Shown piece by piece: positions 1-7,713 of a DNA stretch of 64,000 nt (within the stretch, counting starts at the first letter, position 1; each line of letters starts with the position of its first letter). The translations under genes and the position numbers were made by a program. Where the stretch lies: assembly GCA_009840135.1 (NCBI GenBank), contig VXOH01000020.1:30202-94201 (forward strand), written 5' to 3'. Under the pieces are notes generated by a model. The model was given only the letters and a program-made list of their open reading frames with translations, did not search any database and was not told where the DNA came from. Source of the stretch: Chloroflexota bacterium (GTDB taxonomy: Bacteria; Chloroflexota; Dehalococcoidia; Lucifugimonadales; UBA3495).

Positions 1-174
1 GTGGATGTAGGTGAGACCGTCATCAGGCTGGAGGGAAGGCAGCTTCATACGCCGGTCATTTTTGCCGGTGAAGGTGAGCCCGCCCTGCTGGGCGTTGTTA
101 CCCTGGAGCAGGCCAGGCTGGCCGTTGACCCATTGGGGCAGAAACTGGTTCCCACCGCGCTGCTCCGCTACTAA
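1..174 (+). CDS. C-terminal end of a retropepsin-like (clan AA) aspartic protease, partial
   Basis: The frame is open from base 1 to TAA at 172-174, giving 57 residues. The block LGVVTLEQARLAVDPLGQKL followed by a short C-terminal strand is the usual end of small prokaryotic clan AA proteases, where a hydrophobic Gly-containing segment closes the pepsin-like half barrel. The catalytic DTGA part lies before the window. Two further members of this superfamily occur at 18236-19166. The family assignment rests on the C-terminal third only, and the substrate is unknown. Confidence 0.6.
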   Translation: MDVGETVIRLEGRQLHTPVIFAGEGEPALLGVVTLEQARLAVDPLGQKLVPTALLRY

Positions 175-284
175 GATACTGTTTCAAAAGTCCCCTCTCC
201 CTCTGGGAGAGGGTTAGGGTGAGGGCGAGCAGGTAGGATGCATGGCCCCGTTGGGACGGCCAGAACCAGTTTTGAGATAGTTTC
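175..284. repeat. MITE-like element A, copy 1
   Basis: About 110 bp directly after the preceding stop codon. The right end TTTTGAGATAGTTTC is an imperfect inverted copy of the left end GATACTGTTTCAAAA. Between them is a GGGAGAGGGTTAGGGTGAGGG core. Copy 2 is at 28086-28196 and an inverted half copy at 63804-63864. No coding capacity is seen, which fits a non-autonomous element. Confidence 0.6.
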
Positions 285-468
285 TAAACCGATGAAACAG
301 GGAGTCTGCAATTCTCTCGTTCTATCCAGGCGGCCCCTTGCTGGCCGCCTCTCTTTCTTTGTATATTTGTCCCAGGAAAACGGGCGGCATGTTTATCCGG
401 TGGGCTTGCCCTCACTATGCTTAACCACTGTGTTTACCCGCCGGGACCGTCCAGGAGCCCTGATTGAG

Positions 469-762
469 GTGCCCCAATTGCTGAAAGACCTGAGCAGAAG
501 TCTCCTGGGCCGGCTGATCAGCCTCGGCATTTTCGCGCTGGGATTCTGGGTGCTCTACCAGGGACTGCTGCGGGACGACAATCCGTTGCTGCTGGGCCTG
601 GGGGTCATAGTGGGCAGCGTCCTCATCCTGGGCGGCCTTTATCTCATGGCCACCACCCGACGACTGGCGGCCCGCCGTGCTTCAGAGCAGGATGCCCAGC
701 GAGACTTGGAACAGGAGGAACCAACCGTTGATTCCCTCGACGGAAGCGGCAAAAGCGATTAG
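469..762 (+). CDS. Small two-helix membrane protein
   Basis: About 97 residues. After an amphipathic start (QLLKDLSRSLLGR) come two hydrophobic segments, around residues 17-33 and 40-60, joined by a short polar loop (RDDN), then a basic and acidic cytosolic tail. The frame stays open far upstream into a repeat, so the start is uncertain: GTG 469, with AGGAG at 453-457, or TTG 478. The end overlaps the next gene by 35 bases, which suggests translational coupling with the TPP-enzyme-like protein. I do not recognise a family. Confidence 0.55.
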   Translation: MPQLLKDLSRSLLGRLISLGIFALGFWVLYQGLLRDDNPLLLGLGVIVGSVLILGGLYLMATTRRLAARRASEQDAQRDLEQEEPTVDSLDGSGKSD

Positions 763-1297
763 TTTCCACCGGCAGGACGCCCTGGTGGTATCCACCTCCG
801 CGGCCCTGCGGGACTGGAACCAGGTTTCGGACCGGCGAGAACTCGATATTGACCTGACCGACTGCATGGACCGGGCCCCTGCCGTCGGCCTCGGCCTGTC
901 CCTGGCCCAGCCCGACCGCAAAGTCCTGGTCCTGGACTGCGACGCCACCCTGCGCACTGACCTGGGATCGCTGGCCACCATCGGGGAGTCCCGGCCGGAA
1001 AACCTGGTCCACTTCGTTTTTGACGATGCCACCCATGTATCCACCAGCGGGGTTCCGGTGGAAGGTCTGGACAACGTCAACTTTGCCTCCATGGCCCAGG
1101 GCGCCGGTTACACCCGCACCTTCAGCTTTGACAATCCCGAGGAACTGTTCATCGGTCTTGAGGACGTATTGAAGGAGCAGGGCCCGGTTTTCGTGGTGGT
1201 CAAGGTGTATCGGGACGACGAATCGGCTTCGTTTCCCGAACGGCGCATGGCCGAGGGGTGGGCCGAGGTCAGGGAAACCCTGCTGGCGGGAGGCTGA
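728..1297 (+). CDS. TPP-dependent decarboxylase-like protein (sulfopyruvate/phosphonopyruvate decarboxylase beta type)
   Basis: 189 residues. TTG 728 is chosen because AGGAGGA lies 8 bases upstream at 713-719. The fold is that of the pyrophosphate-binding subunit of ComDE-type enzymes: LGSLATIGE, a hydrophobic strand ending VHFVFDDATHVSTSG, then a region matching ASMAQGAGY and a C-terminal strand VFVVVKVYRD. The TPP motif normally begins with GDG and contains an Asn in the LDN position. Here the equivalents read LDCDATLRTD and FDD, so cofactor binding may be altered or lost. No alpha (Pyr) subunit is adjacent. Function beyond the family is inference. Confidence 0.65.
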   Translation: MIPSTEAAKAISFHRQDALVVSTSAALRDWNQVSDRRELDIDLTDCMDRAPAVGLGLSLAQPDRKVLVLDCDATLRTDLGSLATIGESRPENLVHFVFDDATHVSTSGVPVEGLDNVNFASMAQGAGYTRTFSFDNPEELFIGLEDVLKEQGPVFVVVKVYRDDESASFPERRMAEGWAEVRETLLAGG

Positions 1298-1428
1298 GGA
1301 ATCAACACCCGCGCCGGGGCCGTTGCCCTCCCCGTGCCAGGGAGACAACATCCCCGGAATTTTCTACCCCAGGGGCATAGACACCGGCTTGCACGTCTCT
1401 ATAGACGAACTCATGAGCGGAGGAAGTC

Positions 1429-1797
1429 ATGGCCGATGCAACTGTCTATCTGCGCATCCTTGGAGAACTGGGCATTGACACGGACCAACTCTGGCCGAAC
1501 CTGGGCCATTCCGGTCGGATACTGAGGAAACGGAGTGGTGAGCGGTTCCCTGGCCTATACTTCAATCGCCAGGGCCAGGTCTGTTACCTTACCCTGAACC
1601 CCCGGGTGGCAACCGTCCAGGTTGACTGGAACCTGTGGCAGGAAGTTCCCGACTCTATTTCGGTGCCCCACTTCGATCAGGACAAGCATAACATCGTGCC
1701 CAATCCGGGGCAGGAACAGAGGGCGCTGCGGAGCCTGTTGGGAGCGCCGTCGGGAGGCGGATTACTGAGTGCTCTCAAGAGAATTTTCGGCAGATAG
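1429..1797 (+). CDS. Hypothetical protein, 122 aa
   Basis: Well-formed gene with GGAGGAAG just before ATG 1429. The protein is soluble, with an N-terminal helical segment (YLRILGELGI), a central beta-rich part containing GLYFNRQGQVCYLTL, and a basic C-terminal helix LLSALKRIFGR. I do not recognise a domain. It follows the TPP-enzyme-like gene by 131 bases on the same strand. Confidence 0.55.
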   Translation: MADATVYLRILGELGIDTDQLWPNLGHSGRILRKRSGERFPGLYFNRQGQVCYLTLNPRVATVQVDWNLWQEVPDSISVPHFDQDKHNIVPNPGQEQRALRSLLGAPSGGGLLSALKRIFGR

Positions 1798-1807
1798 CCC
1801 CTGAGCA

Positions 1808-1877
1808 GGCGACTTCGTCGCTGCAAATCAACGGTTCTTCCCCACGACGTAGGGGCGATTCGCGAATCGCCCCTACT
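1808..1877. repeat. Palindromic repeat type P (copy 1)
   Basis: A perfect 28-bp palindrome at 1849-1876 (GTAGGGGCGATTCG and its complement) is preceded by a conserved flank containing GCTGCAAATCAACG. The same unit occurs inverted at 20694-20765, so the mobile or duplicated unit is about 70 bp and not just the hairpin. Relatives of the hairpin alone are at 3029-3051 and 56005-56032. Confidence 0.6.
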
Positions 1878-1962
1878 CGGATGCCGGCCGAAATGCACAT
1901 ACTACCTTCGCTTCAGTCCAGTCTTCCTCCGTTAACGGGGAGGAAATTCATGCGAATATTCC

Positions 1963-2742
1963 TTAACCCTCTTCCGGCTCTTCCGGCTCTTCCGCCGGGC
2001 GTACCACAATTTGCTGGGCCACGGTAAACCCCATGGATACCTGGTCCTTCGGGGTTGACACTGTCATTACGCCCAGGTAGGGAGTGGACTCGGTGACGCT
2101 TACCGGGCTCTCCGGCACAATCTGCGCGGCGTCCAGGAACTGCAGCAAATTGGAATCTTCCTCGGGAATGCGCTCCACTACGTAGCCCCGGTCCTTGACT
2201 GCGGCATCCAACGTAATGCAGTTGGCAGCCAGCGCGGAGTCGCCGAATCCTGGTATTGGCCGGCCAAAAGGCGACTTCTTCGGATAACCCAGCTTTTCCC
2301 GCAGCCTGGCCTCCAGTTCACCGGAAATGCCGTGTTCCAACCGGTGGGCCTCGATATAAGCGCGATGCAGTTCCATTCCCAGCAGCTCTACCACCAGCCA
2401 CTCAGCCAGGCGGTGACGGCGGGCAATATCCTCGCCGCCCTCGAATCCCTTGCCGGTAAGCCTGATGCGCTTGTCGGTCCCGATATCTACCAGTCCCTGC
2501 TTCTGCATCCGGCGGGTCATTCCTGCCACGGAAGGCACCGAGGAACCCAGGCCCTCGGTGGGCGGCAGCTGCTTGATGGCGTCGGTTAGCTGGGTCACGG
2601 TGGGAGTTACCGAATCTTCCCACAGGCGGTACAGGCACAGCAGGTAGTTTTCGGTTACCGCTGAAAATCTCTCCAGCCCTTCCATTTCCTCGTCTTCGTC
2701 ATGCCTGCTGGCGCGTGGGGCGCTCCTTCTGGCTCTGGGCAT
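1963..2742 (-). CDS. DtxR/MntR-family metal-dependent transcriptional regulator
   Basis: 259 residues, with GACGAGG upstream of ATG 2742. After a polar, acidic N-terminus, residues about 25-90 form the winged helix (ENYLLCLYRLWED, then VAGMTRRMQKQGLV), followed by the dimerisation and metal-binding helices (RRHRLAEWLVVELLGM, RLEHGISGELEARL) and a C-terminal FeoA/SH3-like domain. The winged-helix loop carries an insertion rich in Pro and Gly (QLPPTEGLGSS). Proteins of this family sense Fe(II) or Mn(II) and repress uptake genes. The adjacent iron-type ABC transporter genes are the likely targets. The acidic EEPEEPEEG tail is unusual. Confidence 0.85.
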   Translation of the reverse strand: MPRARRSAPRASRHDEDEEMEGLERFSAVTENYLLCLYRLWEDSVTPTVTQLTDAIKQLPPTEGLGSSVPSVAGMTRRMQKQGLVDIGTDKRIRLTGKGFEGGEDIARRHRLAEWLVVELLGMELHRAYIEAHRLEHGISGELEARLREKLGYPKKSPFGRPIPGFGDSALAANCITLDAAVKDRGYVVERIPEEDSNLLQFLDAAQIVPESPVSVTESTPYLGVMTVSTPKDQVSMGFTVAQQIVVRPAEEPEEPEEG

Positions 2743-3183
2743 AGGAATACCTCGTCACGTGATGGCTGGGCGTCGCCCTCATACCGGCAACGGTTGCCAT
2801 TAGTCAGAAAAATGGAAAACTATAGAGGGGATTATACAGGGGCGCCGGCTCTTGTGGTAGGCAGGAGAAAAATAGGCCAGGGTCCTTCGTTTGTACGAAC
2901 CCCCTCACCCTCGACGGGGGCGGGATCCGCCTGAGGCGGACCTGTGGCTGTTAGGGTGGGCTGGGAGCTAATGCGCTAGTAGGCAGTTCAGATGGCCGGA
3001 CCAGGCCCCCTCACCCTCACCCTCTTCCGTAGGGGCGGTTCGCGAACGGCCTTATCCCCCACCTGTTCCCGCTCTTCCTGGGCCTGTCGAAAGATGTCTG
3101 CCCGCGCGGCGCATGGTTCGAAAAATTTCGGAAGACGAGATGGCCCCGCAGAATTGGCAGGGGGAACCGGAGAAGCGGTGAGG
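2743..3183. other. Intergenic region with degenerate repeats
   Basis: No supported gene. It holds a CCCTCACCCT-rich stretch near 2900 and another near 3008, the palindrome GTCCGCC-TGAGGCGGAC type at about 2924-2941, and a degenerate copy of repeat type P at 3029-3051. The A/T-rich stretch at about 2805-2845 upstream of the regulator gene may contain its promoter, but I cannot define boxes. Confidence 0.4.
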
Positions 3184-4302
3184 TTAATCAGCCAGCGCGG
3201 CGCCGTCGATGAATGGGCGCATGGAATGGCCGCAGCGTACCCGGACCATTACCCCGGCTCCAACCTCATATTCGTCGGTGTGGGAAAGGAGGCAGCGCAC
3301 CGAGCCACCCGAGTTCAGCGCAATGCGGTAAAGGTAAAAGGCCCCGCGGAACTCGCGCTCCATAATCACCCCGTTGCCATTCTCCGCAGGTTCACATTCC
3401 ACGCAGTCGGGACGGACCATGATCTCCAGGCTTCCGGCGCTGCTGCGGTCGCCGGTGCTGTCGGTATTGTCGGTGTTGTCGGTGTTGTCCTTCGGATTGT
3501 CGGGACAGGCCGGCCAGTCAGCGTCGCCAATATCCGACAAGATTCGGCCCTTTTCCCACCTGGCGGGTACGAAATCAACCATGCCAATGAACTCGGCGAC
3601 GAACTTGCTGCGGGGGCGATGGAATATATCCTGGGGGGTTCCCTGTTGCTCGATTCTGCCCTGGTTCATAACGGCGATGGTGTCGCCCACGTACATGGCC
3701 TCTTCCTGGTCGTGGGTCACGAACACCGCAGTAACGCCGCCGGCCCGCAGAATGTCCACCACATCCCGGCGGACCTGCTCCCGCAACCCCGGGTCCAGGT
3801 TGGAGAAGGGTTCATCCAGCAGTAGAAGCTCGGGACGGGGAGCCAGGGCCCGGGCCAGGGCTACGCGTTGCTGCTGCCCGCCGGACAACTCGTAAGGCAT
3901 CCGCTGCACCAAGCCGTCCAGCCCGGTCATGCGGACAACAGCGTCAACGCGCTCGGGCTTGTTGTCATTCCTGGACAGGCCATAGGCGATGTTCTGCTCT
4001 ACCGTCAGGTGGGGGAAGAGGGCGCCTTCCTGGAAGACCATGCCTACGCGGCGCTTTTCCGGCGGAACGCTGCGCCTTTCTTCATGCATCGTTTCACCGG
4101 CAATCCTTATGGCTCCCGAGTCGGGTTGAGCGAACCCCGCTATGGACCTCAGGGCCGTGGTCTTTCCGCAGCCGCTGGGACCCAGCAGCGCCACCACCTG
4201 CCCCTGCTGCACCTGGAGGTTGAACCCCCGCAGAACGGCCACATCGTCAAACTGCTTATTGACGTCCACGCACTCCAGCATGCAGTCTGCCAGTGGGCCC
4301 AT
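3184..4302 (-). CDS. ABC transporter ATP-binding protein, iron(III)/2-component TOBE type (FbpC-like)
   Basis: About 372 residues from the internal ATG at 4302; an upstream GTG at 4389 is also open and the ribosome site is weak for both. Walker A GPSGCGKTT, Q-loop VFQEGALFPH, signature LSGGQQQR, Walker B LLLLDEP and switch VTHDQEEA are all intact, followed by a C-terminal TOBE-like region. It would power import with the divergent permease at 5606-7222. No periplasmic binding protein gene is in the window. The TOBE region contains the low-complexity insert DNTDNTDNTD, encoded by 9-bp repeats. Substrate iron(III) is inferred from family and the DtxR neighbour. Confidence 0.85.
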   Translation of the reverse strand: MGPLADCMLECVDVNKQFDDVAVLRGFNLQVQQGQVVALLGPSGCGKTTALRSIAGFAQPDSGAIRIAGETMHEERRSVPPEKRRVGMVFQEGALFPHLTVEQNIAYGLSRNDNKPERVDAVVRMTGLDGLVQRMPYELSGGQQQRVALARALAPRPELLLLDEPFSNLDPGLREQVRRDVVDILRAGGVTAVFVTHDQEEAMYVGDTIAVMNQGRIEQQGTPQDIFHRPRSKFVAEFIGMVDFVPARWEKGRILSDIGDADWPACPDNPKDNTDNTDNTDSTGDRSSAGSLEIMVRPDCVECEPAENGNGVIMEREFRGAFYLYRIALNSGGSVRCLLSHTDEYEVGAGVMVRVRCGHSMRPFIDGAALAD

Positions 4303-4456
4303 CTTATCTGCTATTGGATCACCCGATCCCGATTGAATCCCGGGGGCAATGTGGTTTCTTACGCCGGTAGCCAACTGGGTTCCATGCACCTCTTATGGTT
4401 TCCACGTTCGCCTGACCAGCATATATACGGCCAGGATCTCCACTCACACAAGCACA

Positions 4457-4506
4457 ACTTGCTTGTCTGCTAAGGCAAGTCAGTTAAGGCCATACAATGT
4501 TAAGGC
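4457..4506. promoter_or_regulatory. Candidate operator region upstream of the ABC ATPase
   Basis: An inverted repeat ACTTGC(12)GCAAGT spans 4457-4480. TAAGGC recurs at 4471, 4485 and 4501, that is at 14- and 16-base spacing. These sit 150-200 bases before the ATPase start codon, where a DtxR-type regulator might bind. They do not match the classical IdeR box closely. Confidence 0.3.
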
Positions 4507-4937
4507 TTATGGCGAACAAACGCAATGCTTTCAGCATACATCTTTCTTATTTCGTCCTCTTGCCTCCCAGCGTCACTTGCCGCCACCGGTTAATGCAAAG
4601 TCCTTCCTGCAGGATTGAGCTTACCATGCTGCCCAGGGAGCCGCCTGGCCTTTCCGTCGGCGCCTTCCTCCTCCTTCGTCTACAATCATCTTCTTCAATT
4701 ATTCCGGCCTGGTTCATTACCCACGGGGCAGGCACGACCGTTAGCTCCCCCCGCGCCGGACAGCTTCGGACTGAAGCTATTTGTGCCGATGGCACCTCCG
4801 GCAGCAAGGGAACAGGCGGACCCGCATTAATGCATGTCTGGCGCCGGAGAAAGTTCCCCGGTTTTCCTGGATTGCCACAAGGCCCTCTTCCTGGCGAGGT
4901 AACCGCAATACATACACACACGATGCACAAATAAGTG

Positions 4938-4983
4938 TTGACACTGTACAAACATTGTGCTACCCTCATATACGATTTATCGT
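4938..4983 (+). promoter_or_regulatory. Candidate promoter with adjoining palindrome
   Basis: TTGACA (4938-4943), a 17-base spacer and TACCCT (4961-4966), followed at 4972-4983 by the palindrome ACGAT-TT-ATCGT at the expected start region. The next supported plus-strand gene is the permease at 5606, so this would give a leader of over 600 bases or an unrecognised transcript. Confidence 0.35.
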
Positions 4984-5359
4984 TAACATTAGCATGTAAG
5001 TCATTTACCAGTTAAGATTGACGATATTCGCCGGTGCGTCTCCTCCACTTTTCCGTCCTCCTCCCCGGGCGGCGAAAGGAGACGCACTTCCAGTTTAAGC
5101 TGCGCCGCGCCGCCGGGAAGCCATGAGGAATCGAGGAGTGATCGGAGGCATCCCGAAGTATCGCCGGGATACCGTTTACTGGCCAACTGGGAACAGTCCC
5201 ACAACATCCGCAGTACGGCAGGGGTGAATTACCTGCCGGGCTTGGTAGGTTCTTCAAAACTCCCTTGCTCTCTATATGGAGGAGGTGGGCAGGGGCGATG
5301 AACCATATCCCGCCAGTAGCCGAACAACGTTGCTCTTGACGGTTGGGACTGGAGTCTGT

Positions 5360-5420
5360 TCGTGGTGAGCTTGTCGAATCCGCCTGAGGCGGACGGCCCT
5401 TCGACAAGCTCAGGGTGAGC
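5360..5420. repeat. Inverted repeat type S (CTTCGACAAGCTCA), copy 1
   Basis: The arms GGTGAGCTTGTCGAA and TTCGACAAGCTCAGGGTGA flank the nested palindrome TCCGCCTGAGGCGGA. Similar inverted pairs are at 20851-20911 and 30881-30950, with single arms at 55964-55995 and 63711-63738. They are dispersed palindromic repeats in intergenic DNA. Confidence 0.6.
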
Positions 5421-5475
5421 GGAAAACAACCCATCATTTAAAAGCTGTTGACCCGCTTGTGGAGTTTAGGCTCCC

Positions 5476-5503
5476 TTGCGGCTGTCGGACGTTCTGCCAT
5501 AAT
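5476..5503 (+). promoter_or_regulatory. Candidate promoter of the permease gene
   Basis: TTGCGG (5476-5481), a 16-base spacer and CATAAT (5498-5503), about 100 bases before the permease start. This is a moderate match to the housekeeping sigma consensus. Confidence 0.3.
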
Positions 5504-5605
5504 GGGTTGGCCTTAATGGGTTGGGCCGGGTTGGGAACAAAAGCAGGCCCGTCACCCGGCACCATACTGAACACATCAAACTAAGAAACCGAAAGAACGC
5601 ACCCG

Positions 5606-7222
5606 TTGAATTCACCCATTTCAAGATTAATTGGCCCGGCCTGGCGTCGGGTTGGCGCGATTGACGCCCCTCCGGCGGTGCTGTGGGCGCCCGCCCTGCT
5701 TATTGGCGCTCTCCTGCTGTTGTCGCCCGTTTATCTGACCATCCGTTCCCTGGGAGCCGGTCAGGAATTCTGGGAAGCCCTGTTGCGATGGCGGGTGCTG
5801 GAAATCCTGCTGCGCACCCTCCTGCTGGTAGGAACGGTCACCGTTGCCTCCCTGGCTATTGCGCTGCCTCTGGCCTGGCTGACGGTCCGCACCGATTTAC
5901 CCTTCGCCAGGGTGTGGGGCGTACTCCTGGCCCTGCCCCTGGTAATACCCAGCTACGTGGCTGGTTTCGCCATGGTGGTGGCGCTGGGTCCCCGGGGAAT
6001 GCTGCAGGGGTTCCTGGAGGGCCCCTTCGGGGTGGAAAGGCTGCCCGACATCAGCGGTTTCCCGGGAGCAATGGTAACCCTGACCCTCCTTAGCTACCCC
6101 TATGCTTTGCTCACCATCCGCGCCTCCCTTCAGCGACTGGACCCCTCGCTGGAGGAGTCATCCCGGGGGCTGGGCTACAGCTGGCCCGCTACCTTCAGGC
6201 GCGTGGTGGTACCCCTTCTCAGGCCTTCCATGGCCGCCGGAGGATTGCTGGTAGCCCTCTATACCCTCAGCGATTTTGGCGCCGTTTCCCTGCTGCGCTA
6301 CGAGACCTTTACTTGGGCCATCTTTATCCAGTACGAGTCGGCCATTGACCGCACCCTGGGAGCGGCCTTCTCCCTGGCCCTGGTGGCGCTGGCCCTGGCT
6401 TTCCTGGTCGGGGAGTATCTCAGCCGCGGCCGGTCCCGGTATTACCGGGTGGACCAGGGGGTTGTCCGACCTGCCCAAAACGTGCCCCTGGGCTCCTGGC
6501 GCTGGCCGTCGGTGGTTCTCTGCGCCGTCATAGCATGCCTTTCCCTGGCCCTTCCCATGGCGGTGCTGTTCTTCTGGGTAGTGCGCGGGGTGAGCGCCGG
6601 CGAACCGTTGCTGCTGCTTTGGCAGGCTGCCGGAAACTCCCTTTACATTTCCGCCCTGGCTGCTCTGGTCGCCGTCCTGGCCGCCTTTCCCATCGCGACC
6701 CTTTCCGTGCGGCACTCCGGGCTGCTTAGTTCCCTGCTGGAACGGATAACTTACGTGGGATTCGCCCTGCCCGGCATTGCGGTAGCCCTGGGGCTCGTTT
6801 TCTTCGGGGCCAATTTCGCCCGGATCCTTTACCAGAACCTGTCCCTGCTCATCCTGGCCTACGTGGTATTGTTCCTGCCCACGGCGGTGGGTTCCACCCG
6901 AACCTCCATACTCCAGGTCAATCCGAGAATGGAGGACGCTGCCCGCAGCCTGGGCCGGGGCCCGGCGCAGGTCTTCATGTCGGTAACCCTTCCCCTGGCA
7001 AGACCCGGCCTTCTGTCTGGCGCCGCCCTGGTCTTCCTTCTTACCATGAAAGAACTGCCCGCAACCCTGATTCTCCGGCCCACGGGATTCCCGACCCTGG
7101 CCACCTCCATTTGGAGCGCGGCCTCCGAGGCCTTCTTTGCCCAGGCCGCTGCCCCGGCCCTGCTGCTGGTGTTGGCATCCTCGGTGCCCCTGTCCTTCCT
7201 CATGCTGCGGGAACGGCGGTAG
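5606..7222 (+). CDS. Iron(III)-type ABC transporter permease with two fused permease domains (FbpB-like)
   Basis: 538 residues with about 12 hydrophobic segments in two homologous halves. Each half has the cytoplasmic EAA-type loop that contacts the ATPase: LEESSRGLGYSWPATFRRV in the first and MEDAARSLGRGPAQVF in the second. This duplicated architecture is typical of Fe(III) permeases of the FbpB family. The start is TTG 5606 with a poor ribosome site. The partner ATPase is divergent at 3184-4302 and the DtxR-like regulator follows it. The binding protein is not seen, so the transporter may use one encoded elsewhere. Confidence 0.85.
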   Translation: MNSPISRLIGPAWRRVGAIDAPPAVLWAPALLIGALLLLSPVYLTIRSLGAGQEFWEALLRWRVLEILLRTLLLVGTVTVASLAIALPLAWLTVRTDLPFARVWGVLLALPLVIPSYVAGFAMVVALGPRGMLQGFLEGPFGVERLPDISGFPGAMVTLTLLSYPYALLTIRASLQRLDPSLEESSRGLGYSWPATFRRVVVPLLRPSMAAGGLLVALYTLSDFGAVSLLRYETFTWAIFIQYESAIDRTLGAAFSLALVALALAFLVGEYLSRGRSRYYRVDQGVVRPAQNVPLGSWRWPSVVLCAVIACLSLALPMAVLFFWVVRGVSAGEPLLLLWQAAGNSLYISALAALVAVLAAFPIATLSVRHSGLLSSLLERITYVGFALPGIAVALGLVFFGANFARILYQNLSLLILAYVVLFLPTAVGSTRTSILQVNPRMEDAARSLGRGPAQVFMSVTLPLARPGLLSGAALVFLLTMKELPATLILRPTGFPTLATSIWSAASEAFFAQAAAPALLLVLASSVPLSFLMLRERR

Positions 7223-7272
7223 GGAGAAGCGAGAGGGTAGTTGCCCAACGGGTTGCCTAGAATTAGCTGGCG

Positions 7273-7299
7273 ACAGGATCTAAGGCGGTCCTGTATTTT
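7273..7299 (+). terminator. Weak rho-independent terminator candidate after the permease
   Basis: ACAGGA (7273-7278) and TCCTGT (7289-7294) can pair, followed by ATTTTC. The stem is only 6 bp with a 10-base loop, so this is tentative. Confidence 0.3.
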
Positions 7300-7417
7300 C
7301 CGTAGCAAGACCTACACACCGGCTTTTGCAAAGTGGTCCCGTATTCGGTTCCACAAAGGAACTCTGCCATAGTCTTTACGCCTCGGAGCTCGGCGAATCG
7401 GTTCAGTCATCGAAAGG

Positions 7418-7579
7418 CTAACATTGGCACCGGGCTCTATTCATCCTTCGAGCCTCCTTGCGGACTGCCATAGCACCCAATTTGAACGCCAATTCACTTA
7501 CAACATGGGCTACCAAAAAGCCGAAAATGCCAGCAACGCTGATTATGGCAGCAAGCCAGAAAACATTCGGAATGCACAT
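7418..7579 (-). CDS. Possible small single-helix membrane protein, 53 aa
   Basis: From ATG 7579, preceded by GGGGGAT about 9 bases away, the frame encodes MCIPNVFW, one hydrophobic helix (AAIISVAGIFGFLVAHVV) and a basic Arg-rich tail, which is an ordinary topology for a small inner-membrane protein. The frame also extends upstream to an ATG at 7636 without a ribosome site. Base composition is lower in GC than the neighbours. No family is recognised and it could be a chance frame. Confidence 0.35.
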   Translation of the reverse strand: MCIPNVFWLAAIISVAGIFGFLVAHVVSELAFKLGAMAVRKEARRMNRARCQC

Positions 7580-7713
7580 CTCGACGATCCCCCAGGCTGT
7601 GACTTCGAACAAAGGCGTGGACTTAGCTCCAAGCATAGTATCAGAAAGGATGCCTTTGTAGGCCGCGAAAGTGCTACACTATGGACCCGGGCTATCTCTC
7701 GTCGGGTGTTGCC

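Larger units (their letters stand above)
5001..5605. other. Intergenic region before the permease, no gene seen
   Basis: Open frames here are short and shift across repeats. It contains the inverted repeat at 5360-5420 and the direct repeat TAATGGGTTGG twice near 5500-5524. With 4303-5000 this makes about 1.3 kb between divergent ABC genes without convincing coding sequence. Confidence 0.4.

Noticed and set aside
644-1351. Long minus-strand open frame of 235 codons
   Set aside because: It overlaps the clear TPP-enzyme-like gene on the plus strand and its translation is low-complexity Gly/Val/Gln without motifs.
4547-4969. 140-codon minus-strand frame in the ABC locus gap
   Set aside because: Pro/Arg/Cys-rich translation without a family and without a ribosome site; not reported as a gene.
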